From positions 62,001 to 126,000 of the forward strand of contig NZ_JAGIAW010000007.1 of assembly GCF_017744655.1 (NCBI RefSeq): DNA of 64,000 nucleotides, given 5' to 3'. Source of the stretch: Devosia sp. GTDB taxonomy: Bacteria > Pseudomonadota > Alphaproteobacteria > Rhizobiales > Devosiaceae. Both the position numbers and the translations under genes were made by a program. Positions 26,763-36,394 of this stretch are shown here, piece after piece; positions within the stretch are counted from its first letter, which is position 1; each line of letters begins with the position of its first letter. The notes beneath the pieces are model-generated. The model had not been told where the DNA came from and ran no database searches. It was given only the letters and a program-made list of their open reading frames with translations.

Positions 26763-29021
26763 TCAGAGCGGCTCTAGAAAATCGTGAACAGCGTCAGCGT
26801 CTGACCTCAGATGCATCGGAATTGCCCGATGGCCAGCATGTATGCGGACGCTCCGGTCATTGTTGCTGCGGGCGCGCATCCAGGTCACGCGCCCATCCTC
26901 CCAGGCGAAGTCGAGTTCGACCCCGCCGCGGGCGCGGACGCCGCGTATCGCTCCTCGCGTCCAGCCTCGCGGCAGGGCGGGCAACAGCCAGATCTCGTCT
27001 TCGTTCGACTGCACCAGCATTTCGAGAATCCCGGCCGCGCCGCCGAAATTGCCGTCGATCTGGAAGGGCGGATGAGCATCGAAGAGATTGTTGTAGCTGC
27101 GTGCCGGGCTCAGCAGGAGATTGAGTACGGCCTTGGCGTGTTCACCCTCGCGCAGGCGCGCCCAGAGATTGATGCGCCAACCGATGCCCCAGCCGGTCGC
27201 TTCGTCGCCGCGGATTTCGAGCGAACGGCGTACGGCGGCGGCGAGGTCGGGCGTGTTATCCACCGTGATCTGATCGCTGGGATAGAGCCCATAAAGATGC
27301 GAGACGTGGCGGTGGTGGATTTCGGGGACCTCCATGTCCCAATCCTCCATCCACTCCTGCAATTGCCCTGCTTTGCCGATGCGATGTTCCGGAAGTCGTG
27401 CCCGCGCCTCCAGAGCCTCGGCCGCGATATCGGCGTCTTGCCCTAACTGCTCCGCGGCCTGAGCGAACGCAGCAAGCAGATCGCGCAGAATTTGGTTGTC
27501 CATGGTCGGCCCAGCACAGAGCGAGGCGCCATGCGGATGGCGGTTTTCCGGGGAGATGGAAGGGTTGGTGACGAGATAGTTGGAACCCGGCATGGGCACC
27601 AGAGTGTCGAGGGCGAAGAGGGTCGCGCCCTTGAGCGGACCGTAGAGCCTGCGGACAAGATCGATCGGCCGCCCGGCAAAGCGCGCATGGTCCCAGAGCT
27701 GCGCCATCAGCCAGGCGCCGCCCGTCGGCCATACGCCCCAGTAGGCGCCGTCGACGGGGCCGGTGGCGCGCCAGATGTCAGTATTGTGGTGCATCACCCA
27801 GCCGCGGGCGCCATAGTGGGCCCGCGCCATTTCGGCGCCGGTGACGGCCAGTTCCTCGGCCATCTGCAGCACCGGCTCCACCATGTCTGGCAAGTTGGCC
27901 GGATCAGGCAGCCAGTAGTTCATCTGCAGATTGATATTGGCGGTATACTTGCTGCCCCAGGGCGGCCGCGTGTCCTTGTTCCAGATGCCCTGCAGGGTGG
28001 ACGGCTGCGTGCCCGGCCGGCTCGAAGAGATCATCAGGTAGCGCGCATATTGCACGTAGAGCGCAGCAAGGCCGGGGTCGTCGCCATTGGCAAAATTGGC
28101 GATGCGCTGATCGGTCGGCAGATCGCTGCGCCCCTCACCGAGGTCGATATCGAGGCGATCGAATTGGGCGCGATGTGCTGCGATGTGGCGAGCGAGCAGC
28201 GCGTCGAAATCGAGCGCATCATACCGTTTGCGTCCGGCCGTAAGGCGCGCTTCCGGGTTACCGGAAACATCGTCAAACCGCACGAAGCTGGTGGCGATAT
28301 CGACGAGGATGAGCGCCTTGGTGGCGTCGCGCACGACGAGGCGACGGCCACGCCGCTCGATACTGCCGCCTTCGATCCGCAGATGCGCGTCGATGCCAAA
28401 AGTCAGTCGGCCCTCAATGCCGTGCTTGCCAAAGTTTTGGCCGCGATAGCTGAGGCTTTCCGGCTTGTCACCGACGAGATCGCCCGGCTGCGGGCTGTCG
28501 AGCCAGAGTTCGAAATCGAGTTTCCCTGGAAGTGAACATTCGAGCTGTAACACCAGCACATCGTCGGAGGCTGACGAAAACGCGGTGCGGGTAAACACCG
28601 GCGCATCCGGGTCGAGTCCGGAGCCAAGCAGGGTATATTGCGTCGTCGCGACCGCCGTCGTCAGATCGAGCTTTCGCTCATAACCCCCCGGCACGGCTTC
28701 ATGGCGAAAATCGACGAAGAGATTGCCCGCCGGCTGATAGCTCATCTGCAGATAGGGCTTTGCCAGCAGATGCGCCTGCGCGATGTCATGCGCCTCGCGA
28801 TAGCGTTCGGCGAAGATGAGCTCGCGCACCTTGGCGAGATTGGGCAGCGCTTCGGGATTGGTCGGCTGATAGGGGCCGCCGGACCACAGTGTTGACTCGT
28901 TGAGCTGCAATTCCTCGCGGCCGACGCCGCCATGCACCATGGCGCCAAGGCGGCCATTGCCCAAGGGGAGAGCGTCCGTCCACTCGGTGGCCGGTTGGCG
29001 ATACCAGAGAATGTTTGTCAT
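26763..29021 (-). CDS. GH95 glycosidase (alpha-L-fucosidase or alpha-L-galactosidase-like), intact
   Basis: A 752-residue cytoplasmic GH95 enzyme without signal peptide, predicted to remove terminal alpha-1,2-linked L-fucose or L-galactose. The N-terminal beta-sandwich opens with LWYRQPATEWTDALPLGNG. The catalytic helical barrel carries NINLQMNYW (about residue 365), GQLQEW (acid glutamate), HHRHVSHLYGLYP and HPPFQIDGNFGG (base aspartate). The family assignment of these residues follows AfcA. Its ATG overlaps the preceding ATPase stop (TGATG), so it belongs to the importer operon. It is a close paralogue of the broken copy at 15926-18175. Confidence 0.92.
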   Translation of the reverse strand: MTNILWYRQPATEWTDALPLGNGRLGAMVHGGVGREELQLNESTLWSGGPYQPTNPEALPNLAKVRELIFAERYREAHDIAQAHLLAKPYLQMSYQPAGNLFVDFRHEAVPGGYERKLDLTTAVATTQYTLLGSGLDPDAPVFTRTAFSSASDDVLVLQLECSLPGKLDFELWLDSPQPGDLVGDKPESLSYRGQNFGKHGIEGRLTFGIDAHLRIEGGSIERRGRRLVVRDATKALILVDIATSFVRFDDVSGNPEARLTAGRKRYDALDFDALLARHIAAHRAQFDRLDIDLGEGRSDLPTDQRIANFANGDDPGLAALYVQYARYLMISSSRPGTQPSTLQGIWNKDTRPPWGSKYTANINLQMNYWLPDPANLPDMVEPVLQMAEELAVTGAEMARAHYGARGWVMHHNTDIWRATGPVDGAYWGVWPTGGAWLMAQLWDHARFAGRPIDLVRRLYGPLKGATLFALDTLVPMPGSNYLVTNPSISPENRHPHGASLCAGPTMDNQILRDLLAAFAQAAEQLGQDADIAAEALEARARLPEHRIGKAGQLQEWMEDWDMEVPEIHHRHVSHLYGLYPSDQITVDNTPDLAAAVRRSLEIRGDEATGWGIGWRINLWARLREGEHAKAVLNLLLSPARSYNNLFDAHPPFQIDGNFGGAAGILEMLVQSNEDEIWLLPALPRGWTRGAIRGVRARGGVELDFAWEDGRVTWMRARSNNDRSVRIHAGHRAIPMHLRSDADAVHDFLEPL

Positions 29022-30076
29022 CAGATGTTCCGCAGCCGCGTGCCAGAAATTGAAAAAAGCATGGCCCGCTCGGGCCTTATGCCGAAGGAAATGGTGTCGC
29101 CGGCCTTGAGCCCCAGACGCTCCCGCGCCTCGATGACGATGCTTTCGCCGGACGAAACCGTGCCATAGACGAAGCGCGTGCCGCCGAGATTTTCGACGAC
29201 ATCGACGGCAACCGCGATATCGGCTGCGCCTTGCCCGGCCTCGACAAAATGCTCGGGGCGAACGCCGACCAGCACCTTGTCTTCCGTGCCGCCCGCCGGC
29301 AGCGCCCCGCCGGTTTCGAGTTTCACCTGCCCGCCGCCCAGCGTGCCACGCAGAAAATTCATGCGCGGCGAGCCGATAAAACCGGCGACGAAGAGATTGT
29401 CGGGGTTGTCGTAGAGTTCTTCGGGCGTGCCCGCCTGTTCGATCCTGCCGGCCCGCATGACGACGATCTTGTCGGCAAGGGTCATCGCTTCAGTCTGGTC
29501 GTGGGTCACATAGATCATGGTCGAGCCAAGCTGATTGTGCAGCTTGGCGATTTCGACGCGCATGGAGACGCGCAGTTCGGCATCGAGATTGCTGAGCGGC
29601 TCATCGAACAAAAAGACTTCGGGATCGCGAACAATGGCGCGGCCGATGGCGACACGCTGGCGCTGGCCGCCCGAAAGCTGCCCCGGCTTACGCTTCAGCA
29701 GCGGCTCGATCTGCAGCGTCTTTGCCGCTGTCGCAACGCGCGCCGCGATCTCGTCCTTGGTCAGCCCCGCCATGCGGAGGGAGAAGCCGATATTCTGCTC
29801 CACCGTCATATGCGGATAGAGCGCATAATTCTGAAACACCATGGCGACGCCGCGCTCGATCGGGTCGGCCTGGTTCATGGTCTTGCCGTCGATCTCAAGC
29901 GTGCCCTTGGTGATGGGTTCGAGGCCGGCGATCATGCGCAACAGGGTGGACTTGCCACATCCGGAGGGGCCGACGAAAACGGTGAAGGAGCCATCCTCGA
30001 TTTTGAGGTTAAGGCCTTCGATGACCTCCAGGCTCCCGTAGGATTTGCTGACTTCACTCAGCGCAACATTCGCCAT
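29021..30076 (-). CDS. Sugar ABC transporter ATP-binding protein (MsmK/UgpC type)
   Basis: A 351-residue ATPase with Walker [10 protein letters not shown] (36-44), LSGGQ, Walker B VFLFDEP, switch THDQTEAMTL and a C-terminal TOBE domain. ATG 30076 is set by GGAGGAGGTGAGA directly upstream. It is very similar in the nucleotide-binding half to the ATPase at 25420-26484. It lies 24 bp after a LacI gene and probably serves the importer at 33266-36329 in the same gene string. Confidence 0.92.
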   Translation of the reverse strand: MANVALSEVSKSYGSLEVIEGLNLKIEDGSFTVFVGPSGCGKSTLLRMIAGLEPITKGTLEIDGKTMNQADPIERGVAMVFQNYALYPHMTVEQNIGFSLRMAGLTKDEIAARVATAAKTLQIEPLLKRKPGQLSGGQRQRVAIGRAIVRDPEVFLFDEPLSNLDAELRVSMRVEIAKLHNQLGSTMIYVTHDQTEAMTLADKIVVMRAGRIEQAGTPEELYDNPDNLFVAGFIGSPRMNFLRGTLGGGQVKLETGGALPAGGTEDKVLVGVRPEHFVEAGQGAADIAVAVDVVENLGGTRFVYGTVSSGESIVIEARERLGLKAGDTISFGIRPERAMLFSISGTRLRNI

Positions 30077-30100
30077 TCTCACCTCCTCCAGGCGGGCCCT

Positions 30101-31132
30101 CTACCGTCTGAGGCGACGGGTCGAGCCTCTCAAGGTTATTTCCGCATCGATGCGCATGGTTCTTTTGCCGAGCGAGCCATTGGGGCCCAGCCGCTCGGTC
30201 AGGGTCGACACGATGGCCTCGGCGATTTTGTCGACCGGCTGGCCGACGGCGGTAATGCCCGGCCGATGCACCGAAAAGGCCGGCACATCGTCAAAGCTCA
30301 CCAGTGAAATGTCTTCGGGGATCGACACATCGTGCTCGCGCAGCCAGCGCAGCGCCCCGATGCTCATATTGTAATTGGCGCCGAACACGGCCGTCGGCGG
30401 ATTGGGCAGCGCCATCAGCTCGCCCATGCAGGTATAGCCGTGATTGTCGTTCCAGCGGCCATCGACCACGAGTTCGGGATATTCCTGCACGCCATGGGCT
30501 TTTAGCGCATCGCGATAGCCTTCGAGGCGATCGCGCGCCACCGAGTCCCTGAGATTGCCATGGATGATGGCGACACGCTCATGGCCGAGATCGAGCACAT
30601 GGTCGACCAGCCGATTGCTGGCGCGACGGTTCTCGACAAAGACGCGATCGGCCGGCAGGTCCGGCAGGTCATTGTCATAGAGCACCACGAGCATGCCCTC
30701 GGCGATGTAAGGCTTCAACCGCTGGCGCAGATCCTCATTGCCATCCATCACCACGGCATCGACGCGATGCCCGGCGAAGAATTCCAGCCCCTCCATGAAC
30801 GAGGTCGGCTCGGTATCGTGGCAATAGCAGAGCACCGCCCGGCCGGTCTGGCGCATGTGACGGGTCAGCCTGTCGAGTAGCGCGGCATGAAACTCGCCCA
30901 CCGCCGGCACCAAGAGGCCAACGATATGCGTCGTATTGGTCTTCATCGAAGCCGCGGCGCTGTTGCGTCGGTAGCCCAGCTCGTCAATCACCTGAGCGAT
31001 GCGCTCGCGATTGCCGCCGCGGATCGGCTGGCCGTTGATGTAGCGCGAGACGGTACCGACGGCGACTCCGGCTGCCCGTGCGACATCGATAATGGTGGCC
31101 GGGCGGGCCCTGGTGATCACTTGGTCGGTCAT
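30101..31132 (-). CDS. LacI-family transcriptional regulator
   Basis: A 343-residue regulator. The helix-turn-helix (ATIIDVARAAGVAVGTVSRY) begins near residue 12, so there is a short extra N-terminal arm. The sugar-binding domain follows (TTHIVGLLVPAVGEFHAALL). ATG 31132 has AAGGAA upstream; the longer frame from 31273 overlaps the neighbouring gene. It sits inside the importer string between the glycosidase-like gene and the ATPase. A candidate operator, GTTGAAACGTTATCAAC, lies before the binding-protein gene at 36378-36394. Confidence 0.9.
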   Translation of the reverse strand: MTDQVITRARPATIIDVARAAGVAVGTVSRYINGQPIRGGNRERIAQVIDELGYRRNSAAASMKTNTTHIVGLLVPAVGEFHAALLDRLTRHMRQTGRAVLCYCHDTEPTSFMEGLEFFAGHRVDAVVMDGNEDLRQRLKPYIAEGMLVVLYDNDLPDLPADRVFVENRRASNRLVDHVLDLGHERVAIIHGNLRDSVARDRLEGYRDALKAHGVQEYPELVVDGRWNDNHGYTCMGELMALPNPPTAVFGANYNMSIGALRWLREHDVSIPEDISLVSFDDVPAFSVHRPGITAVGQPVDKIAEAIVSTLTERLGPNGSLGKRTMRIDAEITLRGSTRRLRR

Positions 31133-31241
31133 TCTTTTGTTCCTTGGTGAACGCGCCCGCGCGGCATGGGCCGGGCGCCTTCTGCTTGCATAGTCCGCAA
31201 CGGGCCGGGTTGTCACGAAAGCCGGCCGATATGCGGCAATC

Positions 31242-33269
31242 TCAGGCATTCTGTTCGAACACCACGGCGGCATGGATACGCAGCGACGGCAGCGTCACGC
31301 CATATTGGCCGTCGCCGAAATCGGTGACTTCAAGGGGCGTGCCCGATACGGCCTCATAGGCTCGCTTCGGAGCGGCGGGCAGTCGCACCTTGGCGCTGAC
31401 CGGGCCGATTGCCGGAATGTCCTCGATCATCTCCATCACGCGAACACCGTCGCGATTGGGCACGGCATTGCCGCGCACCTGCGGCGCCCCATAGAGCATG
31501 TGCAGCACATGCCGCCCGCGCGCATCCTGATGGGTCAGTGACGCGCGACCCGAGCTCGGGAGGTCCGTCGTCAACGCCGGATCAGGCAGCAGCCGGTCCA
31601 GCAGACCACGGATGATATAGCGATAGAGCGGCTGCCCCATGGCGCGGTAGATCGAGAAGATCGGATAGGCGACATAGGCGACGCCACCATTGATGGTGAC
31701 ACCAGCCCCGAGCGGAGCCGCGGCCACATCGTCCGGCGCATGCGCGTGAGACGAAAAATGCTTGTAGCTGCGGTTGAAATAGGGCGGCACCACCTCTGCC
31801 AAAACCTCGGCGCCTTCCGCCACGATCGCCTGCGCGCGTCCATAGACGACGAAGGGCGAGGTGGTCATCGAGCGATCGAGTTTTGAACTCGCCCGCAGGT
31901 AGGACGGATCGAAATCCACCGGCCCGACATTGCGGATGCCCGCGGGCACGGCAAATGAGCCATCGTCCTGCAGTGCCGAAATCCCGCTCAGCAACAGCTT
32001 GCCGCCGCCCCGCACATAGGCATTGAGGCGCTCGGTCAGCTCGTCCTCGACCGGCACTTCGTCAGGCAGAATGATGACCCGATATTTTGAGAAATCAGCC
32101 GAGGGATCGATGACATCAAACGGCCGCTGCAGTTCCTGCAACATCTGCGCCGCACCATCGTCGGCATTGTTGTTGCGATCGCCGGCATGGTGGAAATATT
32201 CGGCCGAGAGGATTGCTACCTCGGACACCTGCCGCGCGTCTTCGAGATAGGGCTCGAGCTTCTCGATGCGGGCATAGGCCGGCCCAATGGACGCATAGGT
32301 ATCGGGGTTGATCGCCCCACTCGGATGTAGCTGGTCACCCACGAGGCACTTCGACCCCAGCGCCACCATCTGCGCGGCTTCGAACTCCAGCGCATCGGGA
32401 TGCTTGAAGCCGCCGAATTCACCCCATGAGGTATGAAATTTGCCCGTATGCGCGACGAAATCGAGCCCAAGCGTTGCCGCATAGCGCGCGCTGGCCGGGA
32501 AGTGATTATAGCCCCAGCCGCCTGTGGGCAGGCTTTCGAGTTCGAGGTGGCTATAGGGCGCAAAGCGCTCCGGCCCCTGCTTATGGATATGGCCGCAATT
32601 GTAGAACACGCGGAGGCCTGGGAATTCAGCATTGAGCGCCGTGCTCATTTCCGTGCGGAAACGCTCATTGACCCATTCGTCCTTGGTCAGGCGATCGGCA
32701 TGGATTTCGGGATCGAGGTCCATCGCATCCATGGTCTGCAGACATTCCTCGCAGACGCAATCCGGCGCGAGGACGATGTCGAAAAAGATCCCCGGCGTCG
32801 CATAGGTGCTGGCAACTTCGCGGGCCATTTCCAGCAGTTCGTCGCGATAGGCTTTGTGGTTGAGGCAGAGCGTATGCCAGCCGGCCTTCAATTGGCTCGG
32901 ATCGAAGCGATTGTCCGTCGCGGAGCGCACGCGCCATTCCGGATGCAGCCGCGCATTGCGCTCGTCCCACTGCACGGTGATGTAGATCGGGCATTCGATG
33001 TCGGCAGCATTGAGCGCGTCCACCATTTCACCGAGGAGGTCAGGCCGCGACAGGTTCGGATGCGGCGCGCCGGCCTTGGTCGGATAATAGGCCCAGCCGT
33101 GATGGCACTTGGCAAAGACGGTGATGCTGTCGACATGCGCCTTCTTCAGCGTCCCGACAAAATCGGCGGCGTCAAAATCCTTCCCGATATCCGGGATGTG
33201 CTCGGACGTATGAAAATCCAAATGAATCTGGCGATAACGCATCGGCTTGTTGGTACGGGTTTTGGTCAC
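31242..33269 (-). CDS. Uncharacterised glycosidase-like protein (GHL6/alpha-amylase-fold type with GH42-like trimerisation domain)
   Basis: A 675-residue cytoplasmic protein. The N-terminal half looks like a TIM barrel (RYRQIHLDFHTSEHIPDIG, DSITVFAKCHHGWAYYPTK), which I associate with the hypothetical glycosyl hydrolase 6 group. The second half contains a flavodoxin-like segment (KYRVIILPDEVPVEDELTE) like the GH42 trimerisation domain. Acidic residues in GIFFDIVLAPDCVCEEC are catalytic candidates, and this stretch has a CxxC-like cluster. GTG 33269 overlaps the permease stop (GTGA) and is preferred; ATG 33242 is the alternative. Membership in an importer operon with GH95 supports glycan cleavage, but the substrate is unknown. 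Confidence 0.75.
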   Translation of the reverse strand: MTKTRTNKPMRYRQIHLDFHTSEHIPDIGKDFDAADFVGTLKKAHVDSITVFAKCHHGWAYYPTKAGAPHPNLSRPDLLGEMVDALNAADIECPIYITVQWDERNARLHPEWRVRSATDNRFDPSQLKAGWHTLCLNHKAYRDELLEMAREVASTYATPGIFFDIVLAPDCVCEECLQTMDAMDLDPEIHADRLTKDEWVNERFRTEMSTALNAEFPGLRVFYNCGHIHKQGPERFAPYSHLELESLPTGGWGYNHFPASARYAATLGLDFVAHTGKFHTSWGEFGGFKHPDALEFEAAQMVALGSKCLVGDQLHPSGAINPDTYASIGPAYARIEKLEPYLEDARQVSEVAILSAEYFHHAGDRNNNADDGAAQMLQELQRPFDVIDPSADFSKYRVIILPDEVPVEDELTERLNAYVRGGGKLLLSGISALQDDGSFAVPAGIRNVGPVDFDPSYLRASSKLDRSMTTSPFVVYGRAQAIVAEGAEVLAEVVPPYFNRSYKHFSSHAHAPDDVAAAPLGAGVTINGGVAYVAYPIFSIYRAMGQPLYRYIIRGLLDRLLPDPALTTDLPSSGRASLTHQDARGRHVLHMLYGAPQVRGNAVPNRDGVRVMEMIEDIPAIGPVSAKVRLPAAPKRAYEAVSGTPLEVTDFGDGQYGVTLPSLRIHAAVVFEQNA

Positions 33270-34087
33270 TCTTTGGCCCCTGTGCGGGTCTGCGACCCGG
33301 CGGCAAATTGACGTTGGAAAATGACGAAGACGATGAGCGGGACGATGGTGGTGACGATGGCCGCCACGCTCCGCAGGTCCCAATTGCTCTCATAGGTGCC
33401 GGCCACCTTGGTCAGCAGCACCGGCAGCGGCTGCATGCTGCGGAGGTAAAGCATGGGCAGCAGCAGGGCATTCCAGGTCCAGAGGAACTGCAGCACGCCC
33501 ACGGCAAAGATCGGGCTCGTGGCATTGGGCAGCACCACATGGCGCAGCGTCGAGATCGGGCCACAGCCATCGATCTTGGCGGCCTCGATGAGTTCCTTCG
33601 GAAAATCCTCAAGGAAATTCTTCACGAGGAAGATCGACCACGCAAAGCTCAGCCCGATATAGGGGATCAGCACCGCCGCGATATTGTCGATCAGCTTCAG
33701 GTCCCGCCACAGCGTGAACAGCGGAATGACCACCACCTGCTGCGGCAGCACGAAGGCGTTGATGATCAGGATCAGCAACAGCCGCCGGAACGGGAATTTC
33801 AGGAAATGGAAGGCGTAGGCCGCTACGGGAGCCAAGAGCATGGTGCCGAGAGTCGCCAGCGCCGCCAGCATGCCGGTAAACCAGAAAGCCTGCGCCAGCG
33901 GATATTCATCCCAGACCCTGATCCAAGCGCTAAAAGTGATGCTGAAGGTGTCGAGCCGCCACCAGCCGAGCGCCACTTCGCTCGGCGGGCGCAGCGAGGT
34001 CACGACAATCCCGAGCACCGGAATGATCCAGATGGTCGCGATCACGCCGACAAGGATGACGGTCCACCAGTGAATGCGGCCGATCAT
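33266..34087 (-). CDS. Sugar ABC transporter permease (MalG type)
   Basis: A 273-residue permease with an N-terminal helix (TVILVGVIATIWIIPVLGIVV) and the coupling motif EAAKIDGCGPISTL. It starts inside the stop of the partner permease (ATGA) and overlaps the following glycosidase-like gene, so the whole string is tightly coupled. Confidence 0.9.
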   Translation of the reverse strand: MIGRIHWWTVILVGVIATIWIIPVLGIVVTSLRPPSEVALGWWRLDTFSITFSAWIRVWDEYPLAQAFWFTGMLAALATLGTMLLAPVAAYAFHFLKFPFRRLLLILIINAFVLPQQVVVIPLFTLWRDLKLIDNIAAVLIPYIGLSFAWSIFLVKNFLEDFPKELIEAAKIDGCGPISTLRHVVLPNATSPIFAVGVLQFLWTWNALLLPMLYLRSMQPLPVLLTKVAGTYESNWDLRSVAAIVTTIVPLIVFVIFQRQFAAGSQTRTGAKE

Positions 34088-35046
34088 TTGGCACCTGCCG
34101 TACGCTGGATGATGGCGGGGATGGAGATGATCAGCACGGCAACGAGCAGCACCACGGTCGCGGCGGCGCCATAGCCCAGTTTGAACTGGGTCATGGACTC
34201 TCGATACATGAAGTAGCCCACGGTTTCCGTCGCGCGGACGGGTCCGCCACCCGTCATCACATAGATGATGTCGAAGGCGCGCAGAGCACCGAGGAGATTG
34301 ATGAAGATTGCGACGCGTACGCCGGGCAGCGACAGCGGCATCATGATGTGCCGCATGATCGAGGTTGGCTTGGCGCCATCCATATAGGCGGCCTCAAGCA
34401 CGGTTTTGGGAATGGATTGCACTGCCGCAAAGCACAGCATCAGCGGCAGGCCGACCCCGCTCCACGAGGCAACAAAGATTAGCGCCCAGAGCGCAGTATT
34501 AGGATCGCCGAGCCAGGAATGAGCATAGCCGGGCACAAAAATGCCGATAATGGCATTGAGCAGACCGGCCTTATCCGGCCGCAGGATGTTGAGCCACATA
34601 TAGCCCGACACCGCTTCGGAAATGCCGAAGGTCACGAACATCATGCCGCGGAACGGGGTCGTGTGGACCGGCGCAAAGGCACAGAGCATCGCCAGCGCCC
34701 AACCGAGGCTCACGGAGATGGCCGTCGTGCCGAGCGTGAAAATCAGCGTCGTAAGCAGTGTCCCGCGAAAGGTCGGGTCATTGAAGAGCGTGATGTAGTT
34801 GCCGATGCCGACCCATTTGGCCGGCGCCAGGCCTTTTATGTCGAAGAACGAGAGGCGAATGGTGTCGATCAGCGGATAGACCACCGATATGCCGAAGAGG
34901 ATGATGACGGGCGCAATGAGCAACCAGGCCGCCGGCGCCTCCTTGATGCGCCAGCCGCTGGTGGTGGGCAGCCGAAGCCGTCCACCACCAGCGCGGGAGG
35001 AAACTCCCGACTGGTCTGTCACCGCTTCTGCGACAGACCGCGTCAT
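34084..35046 (-). CDS. Sugar ABC transporter permease (MalF type)
   Basis: A 320-residue permease. A hydrophilic N-terminus of about 35 residues precedes the first helix (AAWLLIAPVIILFGISVVYPL). The coupling motif is EAAYMDGAKPTSIM. The ATG overlaps the binding-protein stop (TGATG). It pairs with the permease at 33266-34087. Confidence 0.9.
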   Translation of the reverse strand: MTRSVAEAVTDQSGVSSRAGGGRLRLPTTSGWRIKEAPAAWLLIAPVIILFGISVVYPLIDTIRLSFFDIKGLAPAKWVGIGNYITLFNDPTFRGTLLTTLIFTLGTTAISVSLGWALAMLCAFAPVHTTPFRGMMFVTFGISEAVSGYMWLNILRPDKAGLLNAIIGIFVPGYAHSWLGDPNTALWALIFVASWSGVGLPLMLCFAAVQSIPKTVLEAAYMDGAKPTSIMRHIMMPLSLPGVRVAIFINLLGALRAFDIIYVMTGGGPVRATETVGYFMYRESMTQFKLGYGAAATVVLLVAVLIISIPAIIQRTAGAK

Positions 35047-36329
35047 CAGTAGGCCGTCGCTGCCTTGGCCTCGATCGCGGCCAGAACTTCATCGACGGTG
35101 GCTTCAGTCGGGTTCTGCAGGAATTTCTGCAACTGCACGCGATATTCGTCGACAAGGTCACCCGGCAGCAGATCGCCAAGCACGAACTGCACCTTGGAGC
35201 TCGACACGGCGCCGGTTGCGATGGTCTGCACCGGGCCAAGCAGGGAAGCATCCATCGCGGTGCTCGGCGAGGCATAGCCATAGTTGGCCATGATGTTGGA
35301 GGCTTCCGGACCGACGATGAAGTCGAGGAAGGCATCCGCCGCCGCGGGATTGGCGCCATTGGTGGTGACGTTCAACTCCTTGGCGTCGACGCTGGATGTG
35401 TCGTCAAAACCCATGCCGAGGCTCGGGAACTGGAAGATCGAATAGTCGACGCCTTCCGTGAGCCCGAGATCGTTCTTCAGCGCCGAATTGGTCCACATGC
35501 CGAAAAGCAGGTAGCTCGAATCTTCGGATGTATAGAGCGTCGGATAGGGCTGCTCGATGGCGAGCATGGTTGCCGGTTCCGCGCAGCACCCGGCCTGCAG
35601 CATTTCGGCATATTTCATCAGCGCCGTTTTGACCTTGGGATCGGTCCACGGGATCTGATGCGCCGCCAACTGGGCCGCAGCCTCGACGCCGGCCGTACGC
35701 AGCAGCAGCGTTTCGAACCATTCGGTATGGGCCCAGTACTTTGCCGGGATCACGACCGGCGCGGGGTAGCCGGCGGCCTTGAGCTTGTCGAAGCTCGCAA
35801 GAAATTCGTCCCACGTGGCAGGCGGGGTAATGCCGGCCTTTTCGAGCTGAGCGGTCTTGTACCAGATCGCCGAGCGGTCGCCGTAGGTATAGGTGATGCC
35901 ATAGGTCGTGCCGTCGATCGAACCGAGATCGCGCCAGGACTGGCTCAGCTTGTCGTCCCAGCCAAAGCTCGCCCACTGATCATCGATCGGCCGCAGGATG
36001 CCGGAATTGACGAGTTCGGCGCGGAAAGCGGGCCAGGTGTTGATGATGATATCAACGACCTCACCACCAAGAAGGGCGGTGCGGATGCCACCGCGCGGAT
36101 CACCCTGAGTGCCGGCGGGCAGGAACTCGCGAATAGTGACGCCCGGATGCAGTTCCATGAACTTGGCTTCGACGTCTTTCCACATCTGGCCGTCGGTGCC
36201 GGTCTGCCACTGCAGGATAACGAGCTCGCCACTGAGATCCTGAGCGAGGACGGATGGGCTGACCCCGGCAAGAGCTGCGAGCATGACGCCGGCCATGACG
36301 GTACGGCGCCGCAAAGTGCGGTTGAACAT
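35046..36329 (-). CDS. Sugar ABC transporter substrate-binding protein (family 1)
   Basis: A 427-residue binding protein with a signal peptide (twin arginines in the n-region, RTLRRRTVMAGVMLAALAG, cut near VLAQD). The mature part opens GELVILQWQTGTDGQMWKD, typical of family 1. GGGAGGAGAA precedes the ATG. It is the first gene of importer 4 and, unlike the other family 1 binding proteins here, is fused by overlap directly to its permease without a hairpin. Confidence 0.92.
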   Translation of the reverse strand: MFNRTLRRRTVMAGVMLAALAGVSPSVLAQDLSGELVILQWQTGTDGQMWKDVEAKFMELHPGVTIREFLPAGTQGDPRGGIRTALLGGEVVDIIINTWPAFRAELVNSGILRPIDDQWASFGWDDKLSQSWRDLGSIDGTTYGITYTYGDRSAIWYKTAQLEKAGITPPATWDEFLASFDKLKAAGYPAPVVIPAKYWAHTEWFETLLLRTAGVEAAAQLAAHQIPWTDPKVKTALMKYAEMLQAGCCAEPATMLAIEQPYPTLYTSEDSSYLLFGMWTNSALKNDLGLTEGVDYSIFQFPSLGMGFDDTSSVDAKELNVTTNGANPAAADAFLDFIVGPEASNIMANYGYASPSTAMDASLLGPVQTIATGAVSSSKVQFVLGDLLPGDLVDEYRVQLQKFLQNPTEATVDEVLAAIEAKAATAY

Positions 36330-36377
36330 GATTTTCTCCTCCCTTGACGCGGCTGTATCGCCGCTTCCGTCAAGTAA

Positions 36378-36394
36378 GTTGAAACGTTATCAAC
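36378..36394. promoter_or_regulatory. Candidate LacI-type operator before importer 4
   Basis: GTTGAAACGTTATCAAC is a near-palindrome (GTTGA-AAC/GTT-A-TCAAC) centred on CG, as in many LacI-family operators. It lies 48 bp before the binding-protein ATG. The arms differ by one inserted base, which lowers confidence. Confidence 0.5.
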
